In this document: one piece after another, positions 1-12,647 of the stretch
Layout of the letters: each line of letters starts with the position of its first letter
How positions within the stretch are numbered: the stretch's first letter is position 1
Origin: Rosellinia necatrix
Lineage: Eukaryota > Ascomycota > Sordariomycetes > Xylariales > Xylariaceae
Length of the DNA stretch: 64,000 bases
NCBI GenBank assembly: GCA_021209875.1
Contig: JAGYVD010000002.1
Span: 496,001 to 560,000, forward strand
Direction: 5' to 3'
Position numbers and translations under genes: made by a program
The notes under the pieces: model-generated
Told to the model about the DNA's origin: nothing
What the model saw: only the letters and a program-made list of their open reading frames with translations
The model's database searches: none

Positions 1-1840
1 GAGCCCGAAAACCCTCGATGGACAATCCCGACGACGACCCCTGGAACACTCCCGACGTGCACAGGCATCACAACCACGCGACAACGCCGAAGGCAAATGG
101 CTACGCTCGCACCGAAGCCCGCGTCAACGGGAACGGCTATAGCAGCATGAACGACGCCGAGGTACACTCTCGCACCACTTCCGACTTCACCACGGCGTCG
201 GTTCCCAGCGCTCCCGCTTCGCAGTCTGATGGGCCCGCGCCCTCGGCTACCGGGGGTTGGGACTACTTCGGCGGCAGTGCGAACAACACCGGGGGGTTCA
301 GCGATGCTTCCCAGAACCAGGCTACCAGCCCATTCAGCGGCGGGATCGGCGGCGGAAACGGCGGCGGCGGCGGTGCCCAGGGTGGCCGTGATCCTGGCGC
401 GAACCCACCCGCCGGTCATGGCCGGACGTTGAGCAGCAACCGCATCGGGAACCCTGTTGGGGAGAATATTACCGTCACTTTGATGCCGGAAAAAGAGGGC
501 ATGTTCATGTTTCAGCATCACAACTACGAGGTCACGAGTATGAGACGCGGTAGTAAGGTTATCCGCAGATACAGTGACTTCGTATGGTTGCTCGACTGCC
601 TGCACAAGCGGTACCCTTTTCGCGCACTACCCCTCCTTCCGCCTAAGCGGGTTGCCCTCAATGGGAACCATCTATCCAACGATGGCGCTTTCATCGAGAA
701 ACGAAGGCGTGGCCTGGCACGATTCTTGAATGCCGCTGTTCGCCACCCTATTCTAGGACAAGAACAGCTAGTCATCATGTTCCTCACGGTACCTACGGTA
801 TGTCTTGGGATAAACAAAGACCGTCATGCCTCTCTAGCCCCCTCCCTTCCCTTCCCCTCTACTCGCTTGATATATCACCCCGCCTACCATGTACTAATGG
901 CATCTAGGAGCTTGCCGTGTGGCGCAAACAGGCCGCGATCTCGGTGGTAGACGAGTTTGCCGGACGGCCACTTCCGCCCGGTCTCGAAGACTCGCTTCCC
1001 CCAACGCTCCAGGACCTCTTCGACCGTACTAGACAAGGCGTCAAGCGATCAACTGACTTGTACATCACGACGTGTAACATCATGGATCGGCTAGTGAAGC
1101 GGAGCGAAGGTGTCGCGGCGGATCATGCCCGCCTAGCAGTGTCGCTGGCGTCACTGATGGATACAAGCTCAGACACGTATGCGACGGACACGAACGATGT
1201 ACCTCTACTGAATGACGGGCTCGCCGCCATGAGCAAACACCTGCGAACTTCGCAGACCCTCATGGAGGATGAGAGCAAGGCATGGGACAGCGGCGTGCTC
1301 GAGGATCTCAAGAGACAGCGTGATGCGCTTGTCGGTCTCCGCGACGTGTTCGATCGACGGGAGAGGCTGGACAAGGACAACATCCCGCACCTCGAGCGGC
1401 GGATCCAGAACAATGAGACGAAGTTGGCAGGCCTACGAGCGAAGCCGGATGGACTGCTCAAGCCTGGCGAGATCGAGAAAGTCGTCGAGGCCATTATCAA
1501 GGTCAGTACAGCAACAGATATCACTTATCCTAGCCCTTTCCTCCCCCCCTTCCCGCGCCCCCTTCCTACCGCCTCCGCGAACCGAGCCCTTTTTTTTTTT
1601 TTCTGATACTGATGGAATGAGACGGCGCAGGACAAGGAGTCGATCGTCGAGCAGCACAATCGATCCATCTTCGTCAAGGAATGTATCCGGGACGAACTGA
1701 TCTACTTTCAACAGACGCAGTATCAAGTCAGCCGGTGGAACCAAGACTGGGCGCAGGAGAGGGTCAAGTACTCGGAGATGTTGGCGGATAATTGGAGACG
1801 GCTACTCGATGAGCTCGAAGGGATGCCTCTTGGGGATTAG
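1..1840 (+). CDS. MVP1: Sorting nexin MVP1 (SNX8-like), 5' partial
   Basis: Endosomal/vacuolar sorting nexin that binds phosphoinositides through a PX domain and acts in retrograde traffic. Exons are <1-797, 908-1501 and 1631-1840; all phases agree. Introns are 798-907 (GTATGT...CTAG) and 1502-1630 (GTCAGT...GCAG). The first ATG is at 18, but the frame stays open to the window edge and family members carry a longer N-terminus, so the true start probably lies upstream. A Gly/Ser/Asn-rich linker is followed by the PX domain (about codons 145-260 from the ATG), with the RRYSDF phosphoinositide-binding motif and a PPKR segment. The PX domain runs into ELAVWRKQ at the exon 1/2 junction. Exons 2-3 form the helical BAR-like C-terminus ending in EGMPLGD. 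Identification is strong; only the start is uncertain. Confidence 0.93.
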
Positions 1841-2165
1841 AGTACCCCAAGATGGAGGAGCGGTACAGCGGCCACGGCCGCACTGGGAAACGGCATATGC
1901 GTGATACGGAAGCCCGGGATTAAGAAGAAGAACAGGATGGCGACGGTGGCTAGGTATAATACGGGACGTTGTGGCTAAGTTGATGGTTGTTTTTTGGCAC
2001 AGCACGGCGTATTAGTTTTGTATTGTCTTTGTCTTCGTTTTCTGTCCCCCCGTGTTTCTTTCGGTCTTAGCATAGCAGAGGCTTGAGGTTGATAACGATA
2101 CCCTCACGTTAATCTTATTTTCAGTTATTTCTGTCTATATATATATTATACTTACCCATACCTAG

Positions 2166-2211
<46 letters not shown>

Positions 2212-3221
2212 CTATCCCATCACCTACATATCATTATATATAATTTTTGCGTGATCTCTGTGCACTCCTCAAATACCTATGTCAATCAATAGGTAGCTTG
2301 TGGCCAAAGTACAAGGCAGGCAATCGCCCTACCTACCCCTACCCAGCATGTTGGGCTCGGGAAGCTACTAGTAGCATTCATGGCCAAGTTTGCTTTTATT
2401 GATTTTGTGTTTTATTAACTAAATTAAGCAGGCACCACCTCTAATCAGACACGACTGCGGCGGAAAGGATGGGCAGACGCAGGCGCTTAAGGTTCGAGGT
2501 TTGCTCCCAAAGCAACGTCCAGAGGTGCAGACCCCGCCAAAACCCCCACCACCAATACCCCACCAATACCCCCCGTCGATACCTAAGACCAGGGCCGCGA
2601 CAACGGTACCTACTCACCTACCTACCTCCCTTAACTACCTACAGTCTCCCGAAGATACAGCTTCCGACCTCAAAAACCCGCCTCTTTGGCCATCTCCCGT
2701 GCCTTCTTCCTGTCCCTTACTTCCTGTTTCCCACCACCCCCGGCCACATCATCACTATCATATACCTTAGGCCATACATACCAAGGCTATATATAGGTAG
2801 TGTATATTCCTTTTCGAGTCACTCTCCTTCTCCTTCTCCTCAACCACCGTCCTGCATCTATACCGGCGCGCGCTCGCGTCAACAACGCATAAGCACGCAC
2901 GCAAGATACCTCCCTCCCTCTCTCTCTCTCTCTCTTAGGCAGCCTCCTGCCTCGTCCTAGTTAGTATCTTCCTGTCCAGTTAACCCAAACGTGGACGACT
3001 GCTCACCGCCGTCCCAGACCCCCACCCTCGCGATAGCCTGGAGGCTTTCGACGACACCCAGGCCTCCAGCGCTGGCCCTTGCCGCCGTCCCTATCTTCGT
3101 CTGTCGGGTCCTGGCGAGGAGTTTTACGCACGCGCAGAAAGGGGGCTTTCTACCGTGTTCCGCGCTCCGCCGCCGAATCTGAAGAGAAAGAGCGAAGGGA
3201 TAACAAGGGAAGAGAGCCACG
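1841..3221. other. Intergenic: MVP1 3' flank and DCN1 promoter/5' UTR
   Basis: No coding region was recognised. It holds a (TA)n-(TG)n microsatellite near 2165-2211 and a long pyrimidine/CT-rich stretch at about 2540-2960, including (CT)n near 2915-2935, which resembles a fungal core promoter or 5' UTR. Open frames here are low-complexity Pro/Ser/Tyr strings and are not supported as genes. Confidence 0.6.
2165..2211. repeat. (TA)n-(TG)n compound microsatellite
   Basis: A run of alternating T and A passes directly into alternating T and G in the 3' flank of MVP1. Seen directly in the sequence; no function inferred. Confidence 0.9.
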
Positions 3222-5429
3222 ATGCCTCCGCAAACATCCACTCAGAAGGTGGCTGTTGCGAACTTCGTCGCTATCACCGGAACAACCGAGAGGACCGCGT
3301 CCAAGGTATGTGAATCAAATCTCCTGCACTTGACGTCCTGGTGCCCTACCCCCGGTGCCCTGCCCCCGGTGCCCTGCCTCTGGTGCCCTACCTCTGCTCC
3401 CTTGTTCCCTCATCCCCCCCTCCCTGACGCTCTGCCAACTGCCATACTAACTAGTCCCCTTAATCTAGTATCTCAAAAATGCATCGTATAAACTTAATGA
3501 GGCTGTGGATGTGTAAGTTGTGCTCTTTCATTACACCCTCAAAACCTGATCCCATAACTCCACACGGCTGTGACCTTGGTATTATACCATACCGCTTTTT
3601 CCTGCATTATGTCTCCTTGCGTTTCTCGCTCTCGCTCTACAGCTGGAAGCATGGTTGGGCAGATATTTCTTTTATACGAGGCCACAAGATGAGATGATCT
3701 GGAGCCCAACCGACGCGCTGTAGGTAGCAACGGCTGTCAGTCGCAGGTGTTGTCTACCTTTCGGACCACCCTTGCTACCACTTTATAATGTTCACGCTCC
3801 CAACCGAAACGACAACGTCTACGACGAAACGCATATATAAACTCTCAAGAGCGGCTTGACACCCCGCAAACAAACAGATTTTTCGTCTGTTGCTCGTTAT
3901 TATTAGGGCATCTGCAAGCTACGGCTGGGTGCATCCTTAGCTCCACACTTCGTAGGATTCTGGAGTCAGCATGCGTCTTCTCGAGCTTCCTAAACACCTG
4001 GTCTGAAGACGCGCTATTTTGTCGCTCTTTATCTTTGCCCATTATCTATCCTTTTGCTGAGGATCCAGCACTAGACAATCGTTGCGATGCCCTTGGCCAG
4101 TTCGGAACTTGGCCCGGGACTCGACATAAGTGCCGCATGTTGGTAAAGCCCACTCCTCGGTCACGGCTTAACACGACGGTCTCAACTTCAAGGATTCCGG
4201 CCTGGTCAGAATTAGTTGGCTCTTGGCTCTTCAACATCACGGCCCCTTTTAGCCGTACTCTAGTTGGATAAACCCCCTTGACGACATTGCCTTGTTTCAA
4301 ACCCCGATTTTTTTCCCTTCGGCTGCAAACCATGCGGGATCTTGGGTCGTACTTCTGGCTTCTTGTCGGATTGCTTAGTATGCTATGGTGCGAGTCGACT
4401 CTTGGTGTAGTCGCTCTTTTTATCTGCCTGTTCGAGATAGCCTTGTTAGGCTATATATCTATCTCATTCTTTACATTAGCCGACACATACATCTCTTCTA
4501 GAAAGTCACAGCTAACACCCGTCGGTTAGGTTCTACCAAGTGAATGGAGGGTCACGTGCCGCATCAGGAAGTAATTTAGTTGCACAGTTGAACCAATTAT
4601 TTGATAGCCTTCGAGGTAAGTACTGTGGCGCCACGAATATCTCGAAAAATTTCTGATTTTCCCCCCTAGATGAAGGAGAGGATAGCAAGGATACTCTTGG
4701 CGCCGATTCTGCTATGCGCTATCTCCAGTCTATCGGCGTAGGATTAGAGGATGCCTCGCTCTTTCTTGCTGTACATCTTTTACAAGCACCAAGTATCGGA
4801 GAGATTCCACGGGACGGCTTTGTCAACGGCTGGAGGGATGCTGGGTGAGTACCTATTATCCCACACTGCTACGTATTCTGTTTGGCTGTGAAAGAAGCTG
4901 AGAGGGGCTCGTTCGAATGGTGTTATCCATCATATTTGATAAGATTACGCTGTTAGGGGTAGCCTAGATATCACTCTTATGCAGTATCTAACTATAGTTT
5001 GCATGTAGAATCGAAGCCAAGACGGAGGCACAAGCTGCGCACCTGAAATACCTGGCTGGCCTCATGACAACAGAACGCGATCTTTTTCGAAAGGTCTATC
5101 GTTATGTCTTTGTGGCAGGCAAGGAAGGCGACCAGCGCGCTATTTCATTGGAAATGGCCCTCCTCTACTGGGATACAATTTTTAAGAAGCCGGGCCAGAG
5201 TTGGGCCGGACCCACGACGAATTGGTTGAATGAGTGGAGGGCATTCCTTCAGGATAACTGGAAACGATCAGTGAACCGCGACATGTGGAACCAAACTCTC
5301 GAGTTTGCATTCAAGAGCATGGACGACGAATCACTGATATTCTGGAATGAGAACGGCGCCTGGCCTGGAGTCATCGATGACTTTGTGGGATGGGTTCAAC
5401 GCAAACGGGAGACAAATGCAGGAGCTTAG
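3222..5429 (+). CDS. DCN1: Defective in cullin neddylation protein 1 (DCN1)
   Basis: Scaffold-type E3 that promotes transfer of NEDD8/Rub1 from Ubc12 to cullins. Exons are 3222-3305, 3469-3512, 4530-4615, 4670-4844 and 5009-5429, giving 269 aa, the normal family length. Introns are 3306-3468, 3513-4529, 4616-4669 and 4845-5008, all GT-AG. Exons 1-3 give a UBA-like N-terminus (YLKNASYKLNEAVDV joined to FYQVNGG). The PONY/DUF298 domain follows from about residue 60 to the end: DTLGADSAMRYLQSIGV, EIPRDGFVNGWRDAG and NENGAWPGVIDDFVGWV are characteristic. The second intron is 1,017 nt, far longer than every other intron here. The joined reading across it is exactly what the family predicts, so I keep it as one intron. 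Confidence 0.92.
3513..4529 (+). other. Unusually long (1,017 nt) intron 2 of DCN1
   Basis: The donor is GTAAGT at 3513; a GCTAAC branch-point-like site lies at 4511 and the acceptor TTAG ends at 4529. Most other reconstructed introns in the window are 54-250 nt. The intron contains several short ORFs, including an 83-codon hydrophobic one at 4278-4529, but none resembles a known protein. No tRNA or clear snoRNA box pair was found by eye. Confidence 0.75.
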
Positions 5430-7254
5430 CGCGAACTTGGCTTACCTCACCCGGGGCCGAACTCCCAGTAAACATAGAGGAGCCAAGGATGTTTGGGATG
5501 TAAAAGGGTGAATTATGATAGGGCTCCTGTTTCCCATGGCTATAACGGCGGACGGCTTGCCGATGCGGTGCCACAGAGAACCAGGAATGAACTGTTTTCG
5601 CAAAGAAGGCGGTATATCCCAACCCCCATTGCGTGGTAGAACGGGCGAGTTCCTAGCACTAGATACGCATGGGCAGAGAGGAATACGAAAAATACAACCA
5701 TGGCGATTGGGACAGCGGCAGATGTCGCCCTACCTACACCGCCAGGGGAGAAGATGAGCAAATCGTATAAGTATCGTCAGGAAATGATGGGGGGTAAATG
5801 TCCGCTCTCATCCTGTACATACTTGTTTCCACTGTCCACAGCATGTCCACAGCACGAGGATGGACGATAGCTGAGGGTGCCTGGAGAATTAATATGCCCA
5901 CAATCGGTCGTCGTACTGGGGAGCGGTGGATAGGCGGCCCGTTAGAAACAGAATATGATTCAATCCACATAGATTCCTCACAGTTCCCATCCTTTTCTAG
6001 CATATCGAGAGGCTTCTTTGAATTTCGGATCACACACATACACACTCACACAAACAAACAAACAAACACCCGCATCTCTTTACGTGTATGTATGTATATT
6101 TGTGTTCTCGCGCGTGCCTCTTCATCCCGCCTGCCTTGTGCTTGCTTCTTGTGTATCTAACATGAATAGCAGATGATGTGATGGGCTATTTTATTTATTT
6201 TCAAATGCCTACCTAGACAAATGCCCTACTATAGATATATATATAGCAGATCAATAAAAGAGAGGTAGTAGTAGTAGTAGTAGTTTATTAACGTCTAGTC
6301 GAATAAAAGAGAGGTGGAAAGGGGTGAGGTTCCGGGTTATGTTCGTCATGTGGAAGGTCCGCCTGATGTATGTGGTTCAGAGTACAAGATCACGGGTCTT
6401 CCTCTTATCGTTATTTTGTTATCACCATACATAATAAGGGTCGCCAGGTTTATTGTTTATTGCGCAAGTGGGCTTATCATCGGTATTAGTTGCGACCTGT
6501 TGGGGAAGGGGGGTGGGGTGGGGGGGTTATTCTGATGCGTTTCTCCTCTGTTCACTTTTTGTAATATAGATGTACTATATATACAGGAGCAATAACCAGT
6601 GAGCTTAACGATAGCCTAGTTTAGGTCGTTTTATGACTTGTACATAATGGATTGAATGGTTTATATAGCCCTGTCATCTCGTAGCAAAACACAGCACGGG
6701 GTGGGTGGGTGGTGGATGTGGATAGACGTAGGGATGGATGGGTGTTTTATCTTCTCCTTTCTTGATAGGGCTGTCTGGGTTATCTCACATATATATAATA
6801 AGTAACGGGGGGACCGGGGGGGGAAGGGAACCTTCCGTGCTATTTCCAAAGGTTTGCGTTGATGATAGATTATGATATAGAACGAGGACGGGGGGTGGCA
6901 CGGGGAAGGTTGCGATCTACGGGCGATGACCATGGAGTAGTTAGTGTATTTGTTGAATTTTCGATTTGTTCCACACAGGCTTCGATTTATACACAAGCAA
7001 CCCGACCAAGCTAGGTTGTCGCTATGAGAATTTGTTCTCTTCCATATTTCACATGGTTTCCGGTGTGTCGTGTTGGTGTTGTTGTTTCGTCTGTTTGTTG
7101 TACATTGGCCATCTACTCTTCGCCCCCTTTGGCTGTTGTTTCCTTTTCGAGGCCAAATCACTTCGCTTTTTCTCGTTCCCGGTTCCCTCCCCCTGACATC
7201 CCCTTCTTCATCTTCTTTTCTTTCTTGTTCTTCTATTTTCTTTTCATCCACCTT
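5430..7254. other. Intergenic between convergent DCN1 and MRP17
   Basis: About 1.8 kb of 3' flank for both genes. It contains a (TAG)n microsatellite at about 6265-6283 and short AT-rich stretches. No open frame here resembles a known protein, and none has fungal splice logic that improves it. Confidence 0.6.
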
Positions 7255-7942
7255 CTACTCCATCCCAGGCCTAGACCAGTTGATGCCGGCCATGCGGCTC
7301 ATGGTGCCGAGCTGGCCGTCGCCGAGGCGGACGCTCGAGTGGCGGATCATGCGGGGGTCGTGGCGCAGCATCTTGCGGACCTCCTCCTGGGTGGACACGG
7401 AGGCGTCGAAACGCATGGCGAAGTAGTAGCCGGTCGAGTGGCGAGTCTGGTGCAAGCTAGTCGGCTTGGGTAGCGAGAACTCGCCCCAGTTCTGCACCCC
7501 GCGGATGACGCCCTTCTGCCGGAGGACAAGCTGGCCTGCTGCTATGACGATTCTGTTTTTTTTCAGGCAAGAGAGGTAGAGTTAGCAAGTGAAGAACTAT
7601 CGGCGGATGAAGTTCGTAGTTGGGAGGGTGACTTGGTCTGAGGAGAAAAGCGAGAGGGCGTCGAGAAGACGGGTGTGGACTGCGGGAGGTGATGGTGTGT
7701 GATGGCGTGTGATGGTATGGGGAGGTCTTGTGGCGGAAGACACATGTAGATATATATATATGTATATGTAGACGTAGAAGACATATAAGACATACTCTCG
7801 CACTTCAGAGAACTTGGTGGGACGGACCTATAACACCGAAAGATCTCAGGTTAGCTAGGTCCCAGGGGGAAGGAAAGGGAAGAAGAAGAAGAAGAAGAAG
7901 AAGAAAAGGGAATCTCACAATTCCAATTAACTCGTACAACAT
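7255..7942 (-). CDS. MRP17: Mitochondrial small-subunit ribosomal protein MRP17 (bS6m)
   Basis: Component of the mitochondrial 37S ribosomal subunit, homologous to bacterial S6. Minus-strand exons are 7942-7919 (MLYELIGI), 7827-7796 (VRPTKFSEVRE) and 7552-7255, giving 117 aa. Introns are 7828-7918 (GTGAG, AGCTAAC, TATAG) and 7553-7795 (GTATGT, TTGCTAAC, ACAG). The 8-residue first exon is below normal ORF-calling limits but splices in phase and gives the family N-terminus. Core motifs include GVIRGVQNWGEFSLPKP, YYFAMRFDAS, VRKMLRHDPRMIR and SVRLGDGQLGT. It is convergent with DCN1. Alternative identities are unlikely. Confidence 0.93.
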
Positions 7943-10079
7943 CTTCAAGGTCGCTGTCGCCTCTAATTGCGCCTTCGTTCGTGTACGGCCCTTTTCCCTC
8001 CTTCTCGGCCTTCCTTTTTCTTTTTCTTTTTCTTTCCTTTTCCTTTTCTTTCCCTCTCTCCCTTTCGTCGATAGATATCTGTTAATAGCGTTGGTTTACC
8101 CTGCTTGTCGGTATGGCTATGGGCGTGGGCTTGGGCTTGGGGTTCAAAGGAGGGCAGGTAAGAGGGCGGGTAGGAGGGCGGGTAGGTGGGCGGGCTGGTT
8201 AGCTGGTTGGCTTCAATTCAATCCAGTATACAACGCGCGACCGGACCCTAGGAATTTTTAGATAAGGAATGGTAGAAGGCGAATGGGTGCTTCGATAAGA
8301 CCTGACCCAGAGCATGGGTATGCATGCATGTACTTAAGTACCAGTGAGTCGTGACTACCTACCTACTTACCTAAGGCAGTGTAGTTACATACTTTGTACT
8401 TGTTTAGTTGTACCCGCTTGTCGTGATATCATGTCGCAGTAGGTACCCGGTACCTAGATAATGAGAGCACGTGATGAGGAATCCCCTCTAATTGTCGTCA
8501 ATATAAGTAAAATTTACCATATTTTGGCATATGCCACTCGTCGCACTAAGCAATGGCTACCCGTTGCTTGTCTACATGACCGGCGTAACACAGGCCGAGT
8601 TAAATTATATTAGCCAAGGCCAGAAGCAGTGGAACTAGCTAATTTGTGTAAGTGTAGACATTTGTAGCCTGGATTCTATTTTGATCGGAACGTATAACTA
8701 ATTAATCCATCTTCACAAATGACATTAGGCATTAGGGCAGACAAGAAGCATCACATCGAGTGAGCACTCACATCTCACTTCGCATATATGTATATATGTA
8801 TTTATATACGTATATACTGAAGCAAGTTTTACTGCTACGACCTAGTACAAAGAAGCTTGTCAAAGTTGGTTGAGGGACTCCCTCTTTATTTTTGATCACC
8901 GATTACTATTCTATACATGGTGAGGCACGACGAGAGAACCCCACGGACCCTTCTTCGCCCGTGATCGCTTGCGGCATTACCATGCAGCCCGCCCGCCATG
9001 GTGAAGGAGGAAGACGCCAATCCCGCATATACACCAACCCCCCTTGCCGTTTCTAGGCGTGGCGGTGGGGTGGTATAGCGATGGTGGTGATGGTGTGTCT
9101 TCGGGCCGCTTTGTCGTACGCCATGGCGGCCCCGGGCATTGGGTCGGGGAGGACTCTTGGGAGCCGACGCGTGACCCCTTTATCTCTGTCTATCTTTCTT
9201 CTATACACAGGTTTGGTCGGGGCCTTTTCGGTCTGGGTCGCGGAACCGAGAACCGTTTATGCGGCCAAACCTTCCGTCTATTATTCATTGTGTGCTCGTG
9301 AGAAAAAAAAAAGAGGTATTGTCCACGTAGGAAAGGGAAAAAGAAAGAAAGAAAAAAAAAAAAAGAAACGGGAAGGAAACAAAAGCAAGGGGAAGCAGAG
9401 AGACAACAGGGCAAGGCAGAAGTGCTCCCGAGGAGGAAGACGAGGATGAAATCCCCTTGTTGATCCCAGAAGCATCCCTGTTGCGCGAGAGAAAACGCCC
9501 TCTACGTAATGTGCAATCGCGCGTCCTCGTTGTCCCCTGCACCCCGAAGTGACAGCCGCACAGACAGCCGTCCGTCCAGTCCTGCAAATCCCACTCCCAG
9601 TCGTCATGAAAAGTAGTATTAGCTTTTTGTGTGTGTGTGTGTGTGTGTGGATGCATCCGAAACGCCATGCCAGGATGAATCCGCAGAAAACGCCACCGCC
9701 GCTGTTTGCCATTGCCATTTGCCGTAGCCGTAGTCCGTTGCCGTTGGGCCCCAAATGCCGGGGGCTGTAAGTATGTTATGTGTTTATATACTGCCTTTCG
9801 CCGGCAATTTCCACTTTTGCCGATGAATGAACAAAGGGGGATGGATATCTCTCGGTGGAAAAAAAAAAAAGATTTACCGAGCCGCCAACTCCGATGCGCA
9901 TGGGACGTATGTGTGAACATACATAGGTAGGGAAAAAGAAGTTTAAAAAAAAACAACGCGGGAACGATAACGCATTTGGAAGCGCTACTTCGCGGAGGGG
10001 GGTGCGCAACTCTGTGGTTTAGGTGTAGGAGAAATAGTGAGATCAGGTCGGCTGGCAGTAGACGAGAGAGCTTGGTCTT
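7943..10079. other. Intergenic upstream of MRP17, downstream of the 785-aa gene
   Basis: An (AAG)n tract at about 7879-7904 lies in MRP17 intron 1, just before this region. Within the region are pyrimidine-rich DNA at 8010-8060, a (TG)n tract at 9628-9650 and several A-homopolymers. Several long open frames occur on both strands at 9040-9960, but they are homopolymer-driven (poly-Lys/Phe, His-Thr strings) and unlike any known protein. Nothing else was recognised. Confidence 0.55.
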
Positions 10080-12629
10080 TCAGGCCTCTTCGTCGCCCTC
10101 GTCAGGCATGGCCACGGAGTTCATGGCTTGCCAAGCGTCCTCGATATGCGCTCTGCAGGGCCAAGGGGGGTTTCATCAGCTTTAGTTCTAGTTTCGACGG
10201 ACACGACACAAAAACTAGGAATAGAAAGGGAAAAAAAAAAAAAAGAAAAAAAGAGGAAAAAAAGGGGGGGGATAGCGAGTTTCACTTACACGGGACTCTT
10301 AACCAGCTTAACGCCCTTCTTGCCAGCAAAGACGAGGAAGCGCCTCTTGGTACGCTCTCTCTTGAAGAGGACGAGCATATCGCCGCCGCCGCCGTCCCGC
10401 GCCACCAATATCTTCTGGCAGCCGGAGGCGTACCGGACCTCGGCCATCTCCCCCATGCCGCAGTTGAGCCTGTCGGGCTCCCGGTAGTAGCCCCAGGAGA
10501 CGCCGGGCTGGACGTCGCGCAGCACCCGGTGCTCGAGGCGGCCGGCCTCGGGCCGCCAGGTCCAGTACTGCGTCGCGTCCGGCCGCGTCGCCAGCAGCCG
10601 CGTCCTGATCTGCGCCACGCGGAAGTCGAGCGGCTCGATCCGGCCGTTCGAGAACGAGTCGCGCGAGCTGTAGCCGTCGTAGTCGAGGTCGTCGCCCACT
10701 GCCACTGCCACTGCCACTGCCGCCGCCGCCGCCTCCGGCTCGGAATGGGGATGGGGATGCTGCTGCTGCTGTTGCTGATAATGGTGGTGATGGTGGTGAA
10801 TCGCGTGGTCGTCTTCCTGCTTCACCCGCACGGGGGCTTCGAGGCGCGGCCGCTTCTGCAGCCGCGGGGTCACGGGCTCGAGGAAGTCGCCGCCTTTTCC
10901 GCCGGTGGCGGTGGCGGTGGCCGCGGCCGCGGCGGTGGCGGCCGCGGCGAGGCGTGGGAGCAGCATCTCGTCGTCCTCGCCGTCGACCTGGCTGATGGAG
11001 CGGCGGCCCCGGCGCCGCGCCGTGCTCGGCTCGCCGGCCAGGGAGCTCGGGGACGTCTCCTTCTTCGGCTTCAGCTTGGGCGTGCCCTTGGCGTTGCCGC
11101 CCTTGTCGCTGACCTTGTAGCCCGACGGGCGGCCGATGTTGCCGAACCCGTGCTTCTCGCGCAGCGCCTTCAGCTTCTCGTCGTGGTACAGGTCGTGCGT
11201 CGTCTTGGAGAGGCTGAACTTGTCCCCCTGCTCCACCGAGATCTCGTACAGGCGCTGCCGGAGCCACTCGAGCGGCGCCACGCCGAGGTCGAACTTCTTG
11301 AGCTCCTCGTGCACGTTGACGAGCCGGAAGACGGTGTCGTAGTTGATGAAGGTCTTGTAGTACCTGTCCATCATCTCGCGGTTGGCGAACTGAAGCGGGT
11401 GGAAGCACCCGTCCTTGAGGAAGTCGAGCACGGCCTGTCCCCGGTTGACCTGGCGGTTGGCGAGGAACATGGTATGGCGCACCGCGTTGGGATCCTGACG
11501 GAGGGTCTCCAGCCTCTCCCTCCACTTGTCGAGCGCATTCTGCACCGTCATCTCGAGGGGGTCCCACTCCGGGTTCCAGAACGGGTGGTTCTCGTCGATC
11601 TTCTCCAACGGTACGCCGGCAAACATGGGCGGGTGCGTGAGGACGGAGCCGTTGTCCCGAAGAACTAGGACTTCGCGAGTGATTTCGGGGATGTCTGGGA
11701 TGTCCATCCCGGTCGACTCGGCCGCAGGGCTGCCCGTCTTGGACACGGGGTCTCGGGCGCTCGGTAGAGACTTGCGGCCACGCGAGGACTTTCTGTTGCC
11801 TTCGGGGGACTCGTTGAGGACGTCTATGAGGCACAGTTAGCAATAGATAGATTTGCCCGTGTGTGGACTCGCTATTACCAATGGGGAAGGATGGCAGGCT
11901 ATGGCGCTCCTGTTTGGGTTTGATGAGGCGATCGGCGTGGTGTTCGATCGTATTGTTTACAACGGCCCTGATGCTGGTCGGCGGAGAGGGCTGCGGATGG
12001 GCGGGCGTATTTCGCAGGGGCAAGCCACGAGCGTTGGGCACTGCATCCTCATCCACGGGGTTGTGGAAGACGCTACCAAACAGGTCTCCAGGATCCGATC
12101 GCTTCTCTTGTCGTTGTTCTTGGAATCGACTGCTGCGCCGTAGTGGTGGGCCATTGATGCTCGTCCAGCTGGCTGCTGCTGCGGCGGCAGAAGCAGCGCC
12201 GGCCGGGTTGGGAAGGATTCGGTCACGGTTCGATGCACCGCTGTTGTTCTTGGGCATCGCATTCTCTTTGTCGGGGATGGCGGGGAGGGTGTTCTCTCGA
12301 GCACGCGCAAACCATCCCTGCTGGGAGCGATCCTCTTCTTGCCGCTGGTTATGGAGCATGGTTCTTCTACCCTCGTACTCGTTTGCCAGTCGGTGCTTCT
12401 CCGCCTTCCGGAATTCGATGCTGGCATCGATGTCCTTCACGGTGTCCTGGAGCTGCGCTCGTCTCTCGAATAGCTCGGCAATGTTCTGCTCCAACTGATC
12501 CTGGCGCAAGGTGTGCTCGCGCGCGATTCTCGCATCTTCTCGGTCTCGCGCCTTCTTGGTGTTCTGCCAATAATCTGCTTCCATCGCCGGCCAGTCTTGG
12601 TGTCCCATTGGGCCCGTGTTAGACGACAT
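10080..12629 (-). CDS. Conserved-looking coiled-coil protein of unknown function, 785 aa
   Basis: Not recognised. Minus-strand exons are 12629-11879, 11823-10290 and 10152-10080, with introns 11824-11878 and 10153-10289 (GT-AG). I start at MSSNTGPM; an in-frame ATG at 12647 would add six residues. Residues 10-110 are highly charged and predicted coiled coil (QDQLEQNIAELFERRAQL). A Ser/Pro-rich linker follows, then a compact folded region at about 290-440 with FWNPEWDPLE, MFLANRQVNRG, APLEWLRQRLYEIS and GFGNIGRPSGYKVSDKG. A low-complexity stretch (Ala/Thr/Val, His6, Gln6) follows, and then a second folded region with DATQYWTWRPEAGR, VSWGYYREPDRLNCGMGEMAEVRY and FKRERTKRRFLVFAGKKGVKL. Basic patches suggest a nuclear, chromatin or RNA-linked role, but this is inference only. 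The 543-aa plus-strand frame opposite it is a GC-bias shadow. Confidence 0.8.
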
Positions 12630-12647
12630 GATGTCCACTTGTATCAT

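Noticed and set aside
3479..3697. ORF crossing DCN1 exon 2 and the start of intron 2
   Set aside because: It uses a different frame from DCN1 and would destroy the UBA-like segment; the spliced model is better supported.
9285..9956. 223-codon minus-strand ORF
   Set aside because: Built from poly-Phe and His-Thr strings over A-homopolymers and a (TG)n tract; no domain, no conserved-looking segment.
10037..11668. 543-codon plus-strand ORF and an overlapping long minus frame in the 785-aa gene
   Set aside because: These are GC-bias shadows of the real coding frame: Arg/Val/Ala/Pro-rich, with no motifs, while the chosen minus frame splices coherently at both ends.
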